The notes: generated by a model from the letters alone, not told the origin. Positions 42,610 to 52,647 are shown, counted from the first letter of the stretch. The stretch: 64,000 bases of DNA from Streptomyces genisteinicus (GCF_014489615.1 NZ_CP060825.1:6184001-6248000); one strand, 5' to 3'. Made by a program: numbers and translations.

Positions 42610-44262
42610 ATGACCAGGACCACCCTGACCCGCGAGCAGATCCAGCGGTACGCCCAGCTGTCCCCGTTCGAGCTGAAGAACGTCTTCATCGAACTGGCGC
42701 GGCAGGCGCAGGCGGACGAGCCCGGGCAGAAGGAGAAGGCTTCCGTCCAGATGCTCAACGCGGGGCGGGGCAACCCGAACTGGATCGCCACCGGCCCGCG
42801 CGAGGCGTTCTTCGCCCTCGGCCACTTCGCGCTGGGGGAGTCCCGCCGGGTGTGGACGGCCGACAACCTCGGCGGCATGCCCGAGCAGCAGGGCGCGTAC
42901 GAGCGCTTCGACACCTTCGTGCGGTGCCACCCCGGCATTCCGGGCATCGAGTTGCTCGCGCAGTGCGTACAACTCGGCATCCAGCGCTTCGGGTTCGACA
43001 AGGACGCCTGGGTCCACGAACTCGCGGACGCCGTCATCGGCGACAACTACCCCGTGCCCGACCGGATGCTGCCCCACGGCGAACAGGTCGTACGCGGCTA
43101 CCTCGCCGACGAGATGTTCGACAAGCGGCCTCCGGCGGGCGAGCTGTCGCTGTTCGCCACCGAGGGCGGCACGGCGGCCATGTGCTACATCTTCGACTCC
43201 CTCATGAAGAACGGCCTGCTCAAGAAGGGCGACAGGATCGCCCTGATGGTCCCGCTCTTCACGCCGTACATCGAGATCGCCGAACTCGACACCTACGGGT
43301 TCGACGTCACGTACATCTCGGCCGACAGGTTCGCCGAGACGGGCGTGCGGGAGTGGCGCTACCCCGAGGAGGAGGTCGCCAAGCTGGCGGACCCGGAGAT
43401 CAAGCTGCTCTGCCTGGTCAACCCCTCCAACCCGCCGTCGCTGGCTCTGAGTTCGCGGGTCGCCGACCAGATCCGGGACATCGTCGCCTCGAAGAACCCG
43501 AACCTGCTGATCGTCACCGACGACGTCTACGGCACGTTCGTCGAGGGCTTCCGCTCCATCGCCGCGGACCTGCCGCGCAACACCCTCCTCGTCTACTCCT
43601 ACTCCAAGCACTACGGGTGCACCGGCTGGCGGCTGGGCGTGATCGGCCTGCACGACGACAACGTCGTCGACGAGCTGATCGCCGCCCTGCCCCAGGAGGA
43701 GAGGGAACGCCTCGACAAGCGCTACGGCTCGCTGAGCCTGGAACCGTCGAAGATCAGGTTCATCGACCGGCTGGTCGCGGACTCCCGCCAGGTCGCGCTG
43801 AACCACACGGCCGGACTCTCCCTGCCCCAGCAGGTGATGATGACCCTCTTCTCCCTCTTCGACATGCTCGACGAGGGACAGGCGTACAAGCACCGGATCC
43901 GCGCCATCGTCCACCAGCGCCTCGACCTGCTGCTCGAAGGCGCCCACATGAAGATCAGCGAGGACCCGCAGCGGGCGGGCTACTACATCGAACTGGACCT
44001 GCTCGCCGAGGCCGAGCGCGTCCACGGCAAACCCTTCGCCGACTACCTGCAGGCGGCCTACGAGCCGGTCGACGCGCTGTTCCGGCTCGCCCAGCAGACC
44101 GGCGTCGTCCTGCTCAACGGCGGCGGCTTCGAGGGCCCGCAGTGGTCGGTCCGCGTCTCGCTGGCCAACCTCGACGACCTCGACTACCTCAAGATCGGCC
44201 ACCACCTGAGGGTGATCTTCGACGACTACGTGCAGGAGTGGAAGGACACGCAGGCGGGCTGA
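42610..44262 (+). CDS. aspD: Aspartate 4-decarboxylase (bifunctional aspartate aminotransferase)
   Basis: A 550-aa PLP enzyme of fold type I converting L-aspartate to L-alanine and CO2. Family traits are the extended N-terminus with NAGRGNPNWIATGPREAF, EGGTAAMCYIFDSL, NPSNPPS, DDVYGTFVEGF and the Schiff-base Lys333 in YSYSKHYGCTGWRLG. It is about 150 residues longer than ordinary aspartate aminotransferases, as AspD is. With the two AspT-type carriers 48 nt upstream it can generate proton-motive force by aspartate decarboxylation. ATG 42610 follows GAGAATGAGG. Confidence 0.93.
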   Translation: MTRTTLTREQIQRYAQLSPFELKNVFIELARQAQADEPGQKEKASVQMLNAGRGNPNWIATGPREAFFALGHFALGESRRVWTADNLGGMPEQQGAYERFDTFVRCHPGIPGIELLAQCVQLGIQRFGFDKDAWVHELADAVIGDNYPVPDRMLPHGEQVVRGYLADEMFDKRPPAGELSLFATEGGTAAMCYIFDSLMKNGLLKKGDRIALMVPLFTPYIEIAELDTYGFDVTYISADRFAETGVREWRYPEEEVAKLADPEIKLLCLVNPSNPPSLALSSRVADQIRDIVASKNPNLLIVTDDVYGTFVEGFRSIAADLPRNTLLVYSYSKHYGCTGWRLGVIGLHDDNVVDELIAALPQEERERLDKRYGSLSLEPSKIRFIDRLVADSRQVALNHTAGLSLPQQVMMTLFSLFDMLDEGQAYKHRIRAIVHQRLDLLLEGAHMKISEDPQRAGYYIELDLLAEAERVHGKPFADYLQAAYEPVDALFRLAQQTGVVLLNGGGFEGPQWSVRVSLANLDDLDYLKIGHHLRVIFDDYVQEWKDTQAG

Positions 44263-44291
44263 ACCGCGGCCGCCGTGCGGACGTGAGCACC

Positions 44292-44323
44292 CGGCGGGGG
44301 CCTCGGGGCCGAGGCCCCCGCCG
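44292..44323. terminator. 14-bp bidirectional hairpin terminator
   Basis: CGGCGGGGGCCTCG (44292-44305) pairs exactly with 44310-44323 with a 4-nt loop, after the aspartate operon and before the convergent NADAR gene's end. Confidence 0.75.
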
Positions 44324-44419
44324 TCGGGCCGCGGCGGCGGGCAGGCCGGCGCCCGGCGGGCCGGGGGAGACGACGACCCTCAGCCTGTCCGGCGGCCCGT
44401 CCGCCTCCCCGCCCCGGGA

Positions 44420-45526
44420 TCAGCCCAGGCCCGCCCGCGAGGCGTGGAGCTCGGAGCGGACCAGTTCGAGGAGCCGCCCCGTCCAGTTCCGGCCGCGGCC
44501 GCCGTTGGCGCCCCAGAAGGACGAGTCGTCGTCGTAGAGGAGCGTCGCGTCGCCGGTGCCGAGGAGAAGGCCGGCGAGGTGCGGGTGCCGGGTGTACTTG
44601 GCCCGGAGCACGGTGGTCATGGCGTGGGTGCGCAGCTGCTCCCAGTTCTCCCGGCGGGCGGCGTCCGCCGCGAGCCTGCGCGCGTCGCGGGCCGACGCGG
44701 CGGCCGCGATCGCGGCCCGGTCCGCCGGGTCGGCGGCCGACATGGCCCAGTACGCCTGCTCCGCGCTGGGGTGGACGACTCCGCCGACGGTCACCGGAGC
44801 GGGGTAGTCGTTGCGCAGTCCCTGCTTTCCCGGGTCCGGGGACGGGCGCAGCGGGTAGGTCTGCGGGATGTGCAGGGCGGGGGAGTGCCCCTCGGCGGGG
44901 CCGTCCGCGGGGACCCGGGGGCCCCGCGCGGCCCACCGGGCGCGCTCCTCGAAGTAGGCGACCGCCTCGTCGTACTCCTCCTGGGTCACCGGTTCGTCCG
45001 GCCAGTCCTCCGTCTCGCCGCCCACTCCGGCGACGAGCACCTGGAGCGGCCCGTCCTTGCGGTCCATGTCCCCCAGGGCGTAGTGGCGTTGCGTCTCGGG
45101 GATGGCGCGGTAGGAGTCGCGGGCGGCAGCGCGCCGCTCCTCCGTCGGATCGGCGAGGAAGGCGTCGACGTCCGCCAGGCAACGGTCGGTGGAGTCCGGC
45201 CGTCCGTTCAGCTGGTCGACGGTGTCCCGGACCTCGGCGAGCAGGAGTTCGGGGGTGAGCCAGGTGCGCGGCCCGCTGAACGTCCAGGCGGCCAGGTCGT
45301 GCGCGGACGCCCGTGCCCCGTCCGGGAGTTCGGTCGCGACCCAGCCGCTGCGCAGCTTCTCCTCGAACTCCTCCAGCGTCACCAGGCCCCAGCAGTCGAC
45401 CAGTCCGTCGGCGTAGACGAACAGGTCCGTGAGGAAGTAGTCGCCGTTGCGGATGAAGGCGGGGCGCCAGGTGCCGGGCACGCGGACGCCGTCCGCGACA
45501 CGATGGGTGACTCGTCGGCCGATCAT
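44420..45526 (-). CDS. NADAR-domain protein with N-terminal extension
   Basis: A 368-aa protein. The C-terminal part (about 225-368) is a NADAR/YbiA-like domain: LRNDYPAPVTVGG, HPSAEQAYWAM with the conserved Glu, WEQLRTHAMTTVLRAKYTRHP, LLLGTGDATLLYDDDSSFWG and NWTGRLLELVRSEL. NADAR domains remove ADP-ribose from bases or act in NAD-related metabolism. The first 210 residues (GDYFLTDLFVYADGLVDCWG, TLEEFEEKL) form a separate domain I cannot name with confidence. ATG 45526 is chosen; ATG 45535 is possible. No Shine-Dalgarno is seen. Confidence 0.78.
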   Translation of the reverse strand: MIGRRVTHRVADGVRVPGTWRPAFIRNGDYFLTDLFVYADGLVDCWGLVTLEEFEEKLRSGWVATELPDGARASAHDLAAWTFSGPRTWLTPELLLAEVRDTVDQLNGRPDSTDRCLADVDAFLADPTEERRAAARDSYRAIPETQRHYALGDMDRKDGPLQVLVAGVGGETEDWPDEPVTQEEYDEAVAYFEERARWAARGPRVPADGPAEGHSPALHIPQTYPLRPSPDPGKQGLRNDYPAPVTVGGVVHPSAEQAYWAMSAADPADRAAIAAAASARDARRLAADAARRENWEQLRTHAMTTVLRAKYTRHPHLAGLLLGTGDATLLYDDDSSFWGANGGRGRNWTGRLLELVRSELHASRAGLG

Positions 45527-45598
45527 GGCTGCCATTGTGCCGGGCGCCACCGGCACGGCGGCGCCCGGGCGACGGCCCGGCCGCCGGTCAGGGGCGGG

Positions 45599-46447
45599 TC
45601 AGGGGCCGGTCAGGAACGTGGAGACGGCGGCGGTGAACTCCCCGGGCGCGTCGTGCCACGGGAAGTGGCCGGCTCGCGGGAGGACCACGGTCGTCGCACC
45701 GGGGTAGGCGCGGGCGGCGGCCGCCACCGGGCCGGGCGGGGCGGCCACGTCGTACTCGGCGGCGACGACCAGGGTCCGGCCGCCGAAGGCGGTCAGGGCG
45801 GCGCGGACCGCCGCGGGGTCGTACGCGCCCGGGGCGTCGTGGGCGGCCGCCGCATCGGGGTTGCGCTGCGCGGCGCCGGCCGCCCGGTGCTCCCGGGCCG
45901 CGTCGTCCCAGCGGCCGTGGGACAGCGGGGCGGCGGCCGCCCAGTCCGCTTCGGTGGCGCGTCCCGCCGCGATGGCCTCCATCGCGGCGTACGCCTCCGG
46001 GAACCACGGCTCCCCCTCGCGCAGCCGGGCGATCTCCAGCCGGTCCCGGGGCGAGACCTCGCCGCCCGTGGTCCCGACACTCGGTGTGACCAGCACCAGT
46101 TCGGAGACCCGCTCGGGGAACCGGGCGGTGTACAGGGTGGCGAGCGCGGCGCCGGCGGAGTGCGCGAGCAGCCGCACCCGCTCCAGGCCGAGGTGTGCGC
46201 GCAGCGCCTCGACGTCGTCGACCTGGCGGTCGACGCGGTACGACGCCGGGTCCGCCGGCACTCCGGACGCGCCGGTGCCGCGCGGGTCCAGCCGCACCAC
46301 GCGGTGCCCCGCGTCCGCCAGCCCGCCGAGGTCGCCGAAGTACGCGGACGCCCGCATGGGGCCGCCCGGAAGGCAGATCAGGGGCTCACCGGCCCCGGAT
46401 TCGTGGAAGGCGAGAACGGTGCCGTCGGGCGCGGGGAAGGTGTGCAT
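45599..46447 (-). CDS. Alpha/beta-hydrolase (proline iminopeptidase-like)
   Basis: A 282-aa hydrolase. Oxyanion motif LPGGPM (26-31), DPRGTGASG (54-62), nucleophile Ser97 in LLAHSAGAALA, an acid in VAAEYDVAAPP and the His in AGHFPWHDAPGEF complete the triad. The LPGGPM plus DPRGTG pairing resembles prolyl aminopeptidases, but substrate calls in this fold are weak. ATG 46447 has GAGGG 7 nt upstream. It lies downstream of malate synthase behind a strong terminator, so it is probably a separate unit. Confidence 0.82.
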   Translation of the reverse strand: MHTFPAPDGTVLAFHESGAGEPLICLPGGPMRASAYFGDLGGLADAGHRVVRLDPRGTGASGVPADPASYRVDRQVDDVEALRAHLGLERVRLLAHSAGAALATLYTARFPERVSELVLVTPSVGTTGGEVSPRDRLEIARLREGEPWFPEAYAAMEAIAAGRATEADWAAAAPLSHGRWDDAAREHRAAGAAQRNPDAAAAHDAPGAYDPAAVRAALTAFGGRTLVVAAEYDVAAPPGPVAAAARAYPGATTVVLPRAGHFPWHDAPGEFTAAVSTFLTGP

Positions 46448-46502
46448 CCCCCGACCCTCGCAGGGGGCCGCCCGGGTGTGCAAGGCGGTCGCGGCGCGCA
46501 AG

Positions 46503-46544
46503 GGCCGCCGCCCCCGGTGCCGGGCGGCACCGGGGGCGGCGGCC
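46503..46544 (-). terminator. Terminator of the malate synthase gene
   Basis: A perfect 19-bp stem (46503-46521 with 46526-46544, loop GGGC) begins 18 nt beyond the aceB stop. Confidence 0.85.
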
Positions 46545-46561
46545 GTGCGGCCGGCGTGGCG

Positions 46562-48184
<1,623 letters not shown>

Positions 48185-48352
48185 GAGCTGTCACTTCCTT
48201 CAGCGAACTTCAGCGAACTTCAGGGTTTCGCAGACGTCACGGGCGGTGCCGGGCGGTCGCCGGGTCGCCGAACGGCACTCAGTGCCATGGCTCCGAGGTA
48301 CGGCCGCGGGCGCCGTCCGGGGTATCAGGCGCCTCTGAACAGTGGATAGTAG

Positions 48353-48386
48353 TTACCGCATGGTGGAAGTTCAATGGTTTGTTGAT
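48353..48386. promoter_or_regulatory. Candidate AllR operators upstream of aceB
   Basis: The dyad TTACCGCATGGTGGAA (48353-48368; its complement begins with an exact TTCCAC half-site) is followed at once by TTCAATGGTTTGTTGAT (48370-48386), which matches the TTCAAC-N5-GTTGAA element of the allantoinase promoter at all but two arm positions. They lie about 170-200 nt upstream of the aceB start. Confidence 0.55.
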
Positions 48387-48434
48387 GTCGAGATTCTCCG
48401 GGTCGAGGCAATGTGGCGCAGAGTGCCACGCCGC

Positions 48435-49100
48435 TCACTCAAGGTGGCGCAGGTCCGCGGGTGTGTCGATGTCGTACGCCTCGGCCACGTCGCCGCACTC
48501 GACCAGCGTGATCTCCTGCTCGTGCTCCCTCAGGTACGCGCGTGCCCCGCGGTCGCCCGACGCACTCGCCGACACCCCTGCCCACCGGTCGGCGCCGAGG
48601 AGTACGGGATGGCCGCGCCGGCCCCCGTACGCCGCCGCCGCCAGTGACGACCGCGACCGGTGTGCCGCCGCCACCCGGGCCACGGCGGCGGCCCCGATCC
48701 CCGGCTGGTCCACCAGCAGCACGACCACCGCGTCCGCCCCCGACCCCGCCAGGGACGCCAGTCCCGACCGCAGGGACGAACCCATGCCCGAAGCCCAGTC
48801 CGGGTTCTCCGTGACGACGCACCCCGGCAGCTCGGCCTCCTGTCGCACCCGCGCCGCCGCGGCCCCCAGCACCACGTGCACCGGGCCGCAGCCGCCGTCG
48901 CGCAGCGTGCGCACCGCGTGCTCCGCCAGCGGCCGGCCGCGGTACGGCAGCAGGGCCTTCGGCCGTCCGCCCAGCCGCCGCCCGCCGCCGGCCGCGAGCA
49001 GCAGCCCGGCCACGACGGGTGCCGCCGGGCGGGAGCCGGCGGGGCGGGCGGGGCGGGCGGGGCGGGCGGGTGAGGTGGTGTCGCCGGTCGGGTCGTCCAT
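48435..49100 (-). CDS. MobA/MocA-like molybdenum cofactor nucleotidyltransferase
   Basis: A 221-aa NTP transferase. The signature LLLAAGGGRRLGGRPKALLPYRG (in two parts, about 34-56) and ENPDWASGMGSSLRSGL and VVVLLVDQPGI are those of the MobA/MocA family, which attach CMP or GMP to molybdopterin for enzymes such as xanthine dehydrogenase. The N-terminus holds an ARPARPARP repeat from GGCGGGGC units. GGGAG lies 4 nt before ATG 49100. Its place beside aceB and the allantoin genes favours a role in purine catabolism (inference). Confidence 0.85.
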   Translation of the reverse strand: MDDPTGDTTSPARPARPARPAGSRPAAPVVAGLLLAAGGGRRLGGRPKALLPYRGRPLAEHAVRTLRDGGCGPVHVVLGAAAARVRQEAELPGCVVTENPDWASGMGSSLRSGLASLAGSGADAVVVLLVDQPGIGAAAVARVAAAHRSRSSLAAAAYGGRRGHPVLLGADRWAGVSASASGDRGARAYLREHEQEITLVECGDVAEAYDIDTPADLRHLE

Positions 49101-49333
49101 GATGCTCCCGGGCTCTTTGTCCTGGATGGTGCGGGTATCGTGCCCGCCGCCGTCGAACGTCCGGCGAACACGTCGCGCACACAGTCGATTCCACGCCGTC
49201 GTCGATGTCCAATTCCGTCCGCGGTGTGGCGCGCCCCGGCTCGGATGGCGTTAACTGGCCCGCACCCCGAGGGCGGGTCGCCCTCCCGCGGGGCATGCGG
49301 ACGGGGGCACGATGACGTGCGAGGGGCTGGGCT

Positions 49334-49750
49334 TTGTTGCGGAGCGTGGGGCAGACGCGGGTGACACGGAGCGGCGAGGACCCGAGAGCGGCGGAGTTAC
49401 GCGCTGCCGTCTCCCGGCTCCGCCGTGAACTGGCCGGCCATCCGGCCGAGTTCGGTGACCGGGCGATCGCGGAGGACGAACTCGCGGTGCTGGCGGCGAT
49501 GGTGGCCGCGGGCGATCCCGAGGTCCGCCGGATGCGCAGGTCGCTGCTGCTGATAGCGGGCGCCGTCGGCTCGGTGAGCGCGCTGTCGCCCGCCCTGATG
49601 CAGGTGCGCGCCGCCGTCGACCTCTTCGCCGACCTGCCGCGCCCCGCCGGCCCCGCGGGCAGCGGACCCGCGGGCCCCGCCGGCCAGGGACCCGCCGCAC
49701 CCGGCGGCCTCCCGGCATCCCGGCGGCCCGAGGACCGGCCCGGGCCCTGA
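49334..49750 (+). CDS. DUF5955-like small protein
   Basis: A 138-aa protein. The core EDPRAAELRAAVSRLRRELA, AIAEDELAVLAAMVAAGDPEV and RRSLLLIAGAVGSVSALSPAL resembles the DUF5955 type found in Streptomyces; the last part is a hydrophobic helix, and the tail is a Gly/Pro/Ala run. The TTG start at 49334 is preceded by GAGGGG at 7 nt; GTG 49361 is a shorter alternative. The function is unknown. It lies between the ureide genes without an evident link. Confidence 0.6.
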   Translation: MLRSVGQTRVTRSGEDPRAAELRAAVSRLRRELAGHPAEFGDRAIAEDELAVLAAMVAAGDPEVRRMRRSLLLIAGAVGSVSALSPALMQVRAAVDLFADLPRPAGPAGSGPAGPAGQGPAAPGGLPASRRPEDRPGP

Positions 49751-50224
49751 GCGCCCCGGGCGTGCGGGAGGCCGTGACGCCTCCCGCGGCCCGGGCGGGA
49801 ATCGCGGCCCGGTCGGACGGCGGCCGGGCCGCGAGCCGATCCCGGCGCGGTCCCGCGCCGGGCATATGTGCACCCACCCCGCCCGGCGCGGTGTTGCGAC
49901 GCCTGGCGCGGTGATCCGTCGCCGGTCCGTCCTGCGGTGTCCGGCAGGTGGGTGCGGACCTGGTGTCGCGTCAACGTCGCCCGGTTGTGGCTTTGCTCTT
50001 GGCCGCCCGGCGCGGCGTCGCACGGCTGATCCGGCGGCGTCGTCGGACGGCGCCGTGCCGGCCCCGCGGGGCGGGCGTCCGCGCCGGTGGGTGGCGCCGC
50101 GGCATCGGCCCTCGCGTCGGCTGCGGGCCGGCCGCCTCGGCGTCGTCCCCGGACCGGCGCCCGCGTCGACGGCTCCGCGGGATCACCCCCGCAGACCCAC
50201 TCCCGCGGGCTCACTCCCGCAGAC
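49751..50224. other. Intergenic region with terminator hairpin and tandem repeat
   Basis: No gene is supported. A hairpin with a 9-bp core (GCGGGAGGC at 49764-49772 with 49779-49787) and a bulged GGGCCC-type outer stem lies just after the 138-aa gene. Near the other end 14-bp units (CCCGC-x2-G-x2-CACT-like) repeat three times at 50188-50229 and run into the stop of the ACT-domain gene. Confidence 0.55.
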
Positions 50225-50635
50225 TCACTCCCGCGGTGCGGCCGACCGGCCGGACAGCTCCTCCAGGAGCGCCGCGGCGCGTGCTGCCTGCTCGTGGGGC
50301 ACGAAGAGGTGGTCGTGGTGGAAGCCCGCCACGACGTTGCAGCTCAGGCCCGCGTCGGCGAGCTCCCGGGAGACCGCGGCCGTCAGCCCGACGGCGTCGA
50401 GGGCGGAGTGGACGCGCAGGGTGATCCAGCCCGCCACGTAGTCGTAGGGGAGCCCGGCGGCGTCCGCCTCCTCCTGGGTGACGACCAGGGTCAGGCCCTC
50501 CTCCTCGGCCACGGTGACCACGGGGGCCGTGCCCTGCGGCACGCCCCCGTCCACGGTCGTGAAGACGTACCGTCCGGGCCGCAGCAGGGGCCGCATGCCG
50601 CTCAACAGGGTCCGCAGATCGCTCTCGCCGCTCAT
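50225..50635 (-). CDS. ACT-domain protein
   Basis: A 136-aa protein with two ACT-like halves: YVFTTVDGGVPQGTAPVVTVAEEEGLTLVVTQEEADAAGL in pieces at the N-terminus, and ITLRVHSALDAVGLTAAVSRELADAGLSCNVVAGFHHDHLFVP at the C-terminus. ACT domains bind small ligands, usually amino acids. This stand-alone pair has no catalytic domain, so it is probably a sensor or unassigned regulatory protein. ATG 50635. The 14-bp repeat overlaps its stop. Confidence 0.82.
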   Translation of the reverse strand: MSGESDLRTLLSGMRPLLRPGRYVFTTVDGGVPQGTAPVVTVAEEEGLTLVVTQEEADAAGLPYDYVAGWITLRVHSALDAVGLTAAVSRELADAGLSCNVVAGFHHDHLFVPHEQAARAAALLEELSGRSAAPRE

Positions 50636-50678
50636 GGCCCCAGGCTACGGATCGCCCGCCGCCGCGTCCGGGCGGGGC

Positions 50679-51545
50679 TCAGTCGCCGCCGCACCCGCCG
50701 CAGCTGCTGCAGGAGGAGTCCACCTCGACGGCGTCGGACCAGGAGCCGTCCGGATTGCGGGTGCGGCCCCGGGTGCGGGCGGGCGGGGCGGGGGGCGGTG
50801 GCGGCGGGGGCCGCACCCCGGACCTGACGATCGCCTCGTGCGTCTGCGCGGGCAGGGCGGAGCGGGGCACCGCCTGCCGCCCGCGGCAGTACGCGTCGAG
50901 CCGCCTCCAGCGGCGCCGGCGTTCCGACGGCCAGAGCGCGGCCACGCCCGACCCCGCGAACCAGAACCCCATGCAGACGTAGAGCCAGACGGTCCGGTCC
51001 GCCTCGGGAAGGAAGGGGACGGACGCGTTGGTCGGTCCGGCGTGGAACCCCATGGCGAACGGGATCACCGTCGCGGCGACCATCACCAGCGTCTGGCTCC
51101 GCCCGGACGCCGTCGTGCGCACCGACGGCGACTCCCTGGCGACGAGCGTCCGGAACCGGTCGAAGCGGGCGGACTCCCGGATCTCGTACAGCTTGGCCGT
51201 CTCGCCCCGCGGTGTGCGCCGCAGCTCCTCGGAGAGGGCCTTCAGAGCCGGACTGGTCTGCGGGCGTCCCCGGTGGGTGTGCCGCAGGCCGCCGTCCGAG
51301 GAGACGCGCAGCACCCCGTCGTCGACGAGAGCGCAGACGGCGGTCATGGCCGCGGCGTCCGTGCCGCCCAGCAGGAAGGAGGCCCGCACCGGATGCAGGC
51401 CCCGCCGGAGCACCTCGCCGACGGTCCGCCGGTCGCGCCGGTCGCGCAGCGCCAGGCAGTACGCGGCGCGCAGCGCGTTGCACGCGGCGAAGAGCAGCGC
51501 CCAGAGGGTGAAGATCCCATCGCCTTCGGTCAGCAACCAGTCCAC
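50679..51545 (-). CDS. TIGR04222-like membrane protein with CSSCGGCGG tail
   Basis: A 288-aa protein. A first hydrophobic stretch (GIFTLWALLFAACNALRAAY), a cytosolic helical part (about 35-145), two more membrane helices (LVMVAATVIPFAMGF and VWLYVCMGFWFAGSGVAAL) and a tail ending CSSCGGCGG. This layout and the Cys/Gly tail fit the TIGR04222 hypothetical family. GTG 51545 is used. The function is unknown; the tail might bind metal. Confidence 0.6.
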   Translation of the reverse strand: MDWLLTEGDGIFTLWALLFAACNALRAAYCLALRDRRDRRTVGEVLRRGLHPVRASFLLGGTDAAAMTAVCALVDDGVLRVSSDGGLRHTHRGRPQTSPALKALSEELRRTPRGETAKLYEIRESARFDRFRTLVARESPSVRTTASGRSQTLVMVAATVIPFAMGFHAGPTNASVPFLPEADRTVWLYVCMGFWFAGSGVAALWPSERRRRWRRLDAYCRGRQAVPRSALPAQTHEAIVRSGVRPPPPPPPAPPARTRGRTRNPDGSWSDAVEVDSSCSSCGGCGGD

Positions 51546-51668
51546 CGTGTGCCCCCCAGCTCCCGGTGCGCGGCCCCCCGGCCGACCCGGCGGCGGACGG
51601 CCGCGCGGATGCGTCCAGGGTAGCCACGCACCGTCCGGGCGGGCAGAGGTGACGGTGCGTCCGCTTAG

Positions 51669-51712
51669 CGGCTGCGGCTGCGGCTGCGGCTGCGGCTGCG
51701 ACTGCGGCGACG
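51669..51712. repeat. GGCTGC hexanucleotide microsatellite
   Basis: About six near-exact copies of GCGGCT lie in the gap just after the DoxX gene's stop. It may vary in copy number. Confidence 0.7.
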
Positions 51713-51713
51713 G

Positions 51714-52352
51714 CTACGGCTCGGGCCGGGCACGCGGCCCGCACGCACGCCGCCGTGCCCGCCGGCCGCGTTCACCGGCGGCGACGACGAGGCCGGCGGC
51801 GATCAGGACCACGTTCTTGACGATGTACTGACCCTCCATCGTCGGGACGAGGAAACCGTCCTGCCACATCTCGTCCGCGAGGAGGAACAGGGCGAGGAAG
51901 ACGCCGGCCATGTGGCAGAAGAACACGGCCAGGGTCAGCCGCAGCAGCAGGCCGGTGAGCAGCCCGACGCCGATCGCCGTCTCCATCAGGGCCAGCAGCG
52001 GGGCGACGGCGTCCGGGGGCAGGACGCCGAAGGTCATCCGCGTCGCCGCCCGGACCGCCACCGCTTCCGCCGGGCTGGTGCCGGGGAAGAGCTTGAGCAC
52101 GCCGAACCAGAGGAAGACCAGCCCCACCGACCAGCGGAGCAGTGCCGGACCGTGCCGGGCGAGCCGGACGGCCGCGTCGTCCACGACCCGGGTGATCCAG
52201 GGGACCGGGGCCGTCCGGGCGATCCGGTCCGTCGGGGCGATCCGGTCCGTCCGGGGCGTCCGCCGGCGGGCGGGGCCCGAGGGCCGGGGGAGGGTGGCGG
52301 TGCGGTGCGGGGGCCGTAAGCGCGAAGCCGGCCCAGTGGGAGAACCCGACAT
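51714..52352 (-). CDS. DoxX-family membrane protein
   Basis: A 212-aa membrane protein with four hydrophobic helices: LLRWSVGLVFLWFGVLKLF, PLLALMETAIGVGLLTGLLL, LAVFFCHMAGVFLALFLLA and the C-terminal YIVKNVVLIAAGLVVA. The first matches the DoxX start pattern (LR..vG..F...G..KL). AAGGAG is 5 nt before ATG 52352. DoxX proteins have roles in redox stress or unknown functions. A DasR-type palindrome sits about 140 nt upstream in its promoter region. Confidence 0.82.
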   Translation of the reverse strand: MSGSPTGPASRLRPPHRTATLPRPSGPARRRTPRTDRIAPTDRIARTAPVPWITRVVDDAAVRLARHGPALLRWSVGLVFLWFGVLKLFPGTSPAEAVAVRAATRMTFGVLPPDAVAPLLALMETAIGVGLLTGLLLRLTLAVFFCHMAGVFLALFLLADEMWQDGFLVPTMEGQYIVKNVVLIAAGLVVAAGERGRRARRRACGPRARPEP

Positions 52353-52492
52353 GACGACTCCTTCTGCGTGGGGGCGCAGGCCGCCGTGTGCGCCACGGGT
52401 GCGGCGCGGCACGGCGGCGGGCGTGTGCGTGGGGCGGCGGCCGGTGGTGGGGTACCGGCGGCCGGCACGGGGAGTTCCTGTCCGCAGCTGCT

Positions 52493-52504
52493 TGGTCTAG
52501 ACCA
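52493..52504. promoter_or_regulatory. DasR-type operator (dre)
   Basis: TGGTCTAGACCA is a perfect 12-bp palindrome and matches the core of the DasR response element A(G/C)TGGTCTAGACCA(G/C)T. It lies between the DoxX gene start (52352) and the end of the IclR gene. Confidence 0.7.
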
Positions 52505-52589
52505 TACCGGGCTGCACCGCACGGTCAAGGGGGTGGACGGCGGCCCGTCGCGGCGCGGGGCCGACCGCGGGCGCGGACGGTGCGCGGAA

Positions 52590-52634
52590 ACACCGCGGCG
52601 GTCGCACCGGAATCCGGTGCGACCGCCGCGGTGT
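52590..52634 (-). terminator. Perfect 21-bp terminator of the IclR gene
   Basis: Positions 52590-52610 pair exactly with 52614-52634 across the 3-nt loop AAT, starting 14 nt beyond the IclR stop at 52648. Confidence 0.9.
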
Positions 52635-52647
52635 GTGCTCTCGTCCC

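Noticed and set aside
50188..50238. CRISPR-like repeat array
   Set aside because: Units are contiguous 14-mers without spacers, and no cas genes are nearby. The same holds for the 12-bp repeat near 13730.
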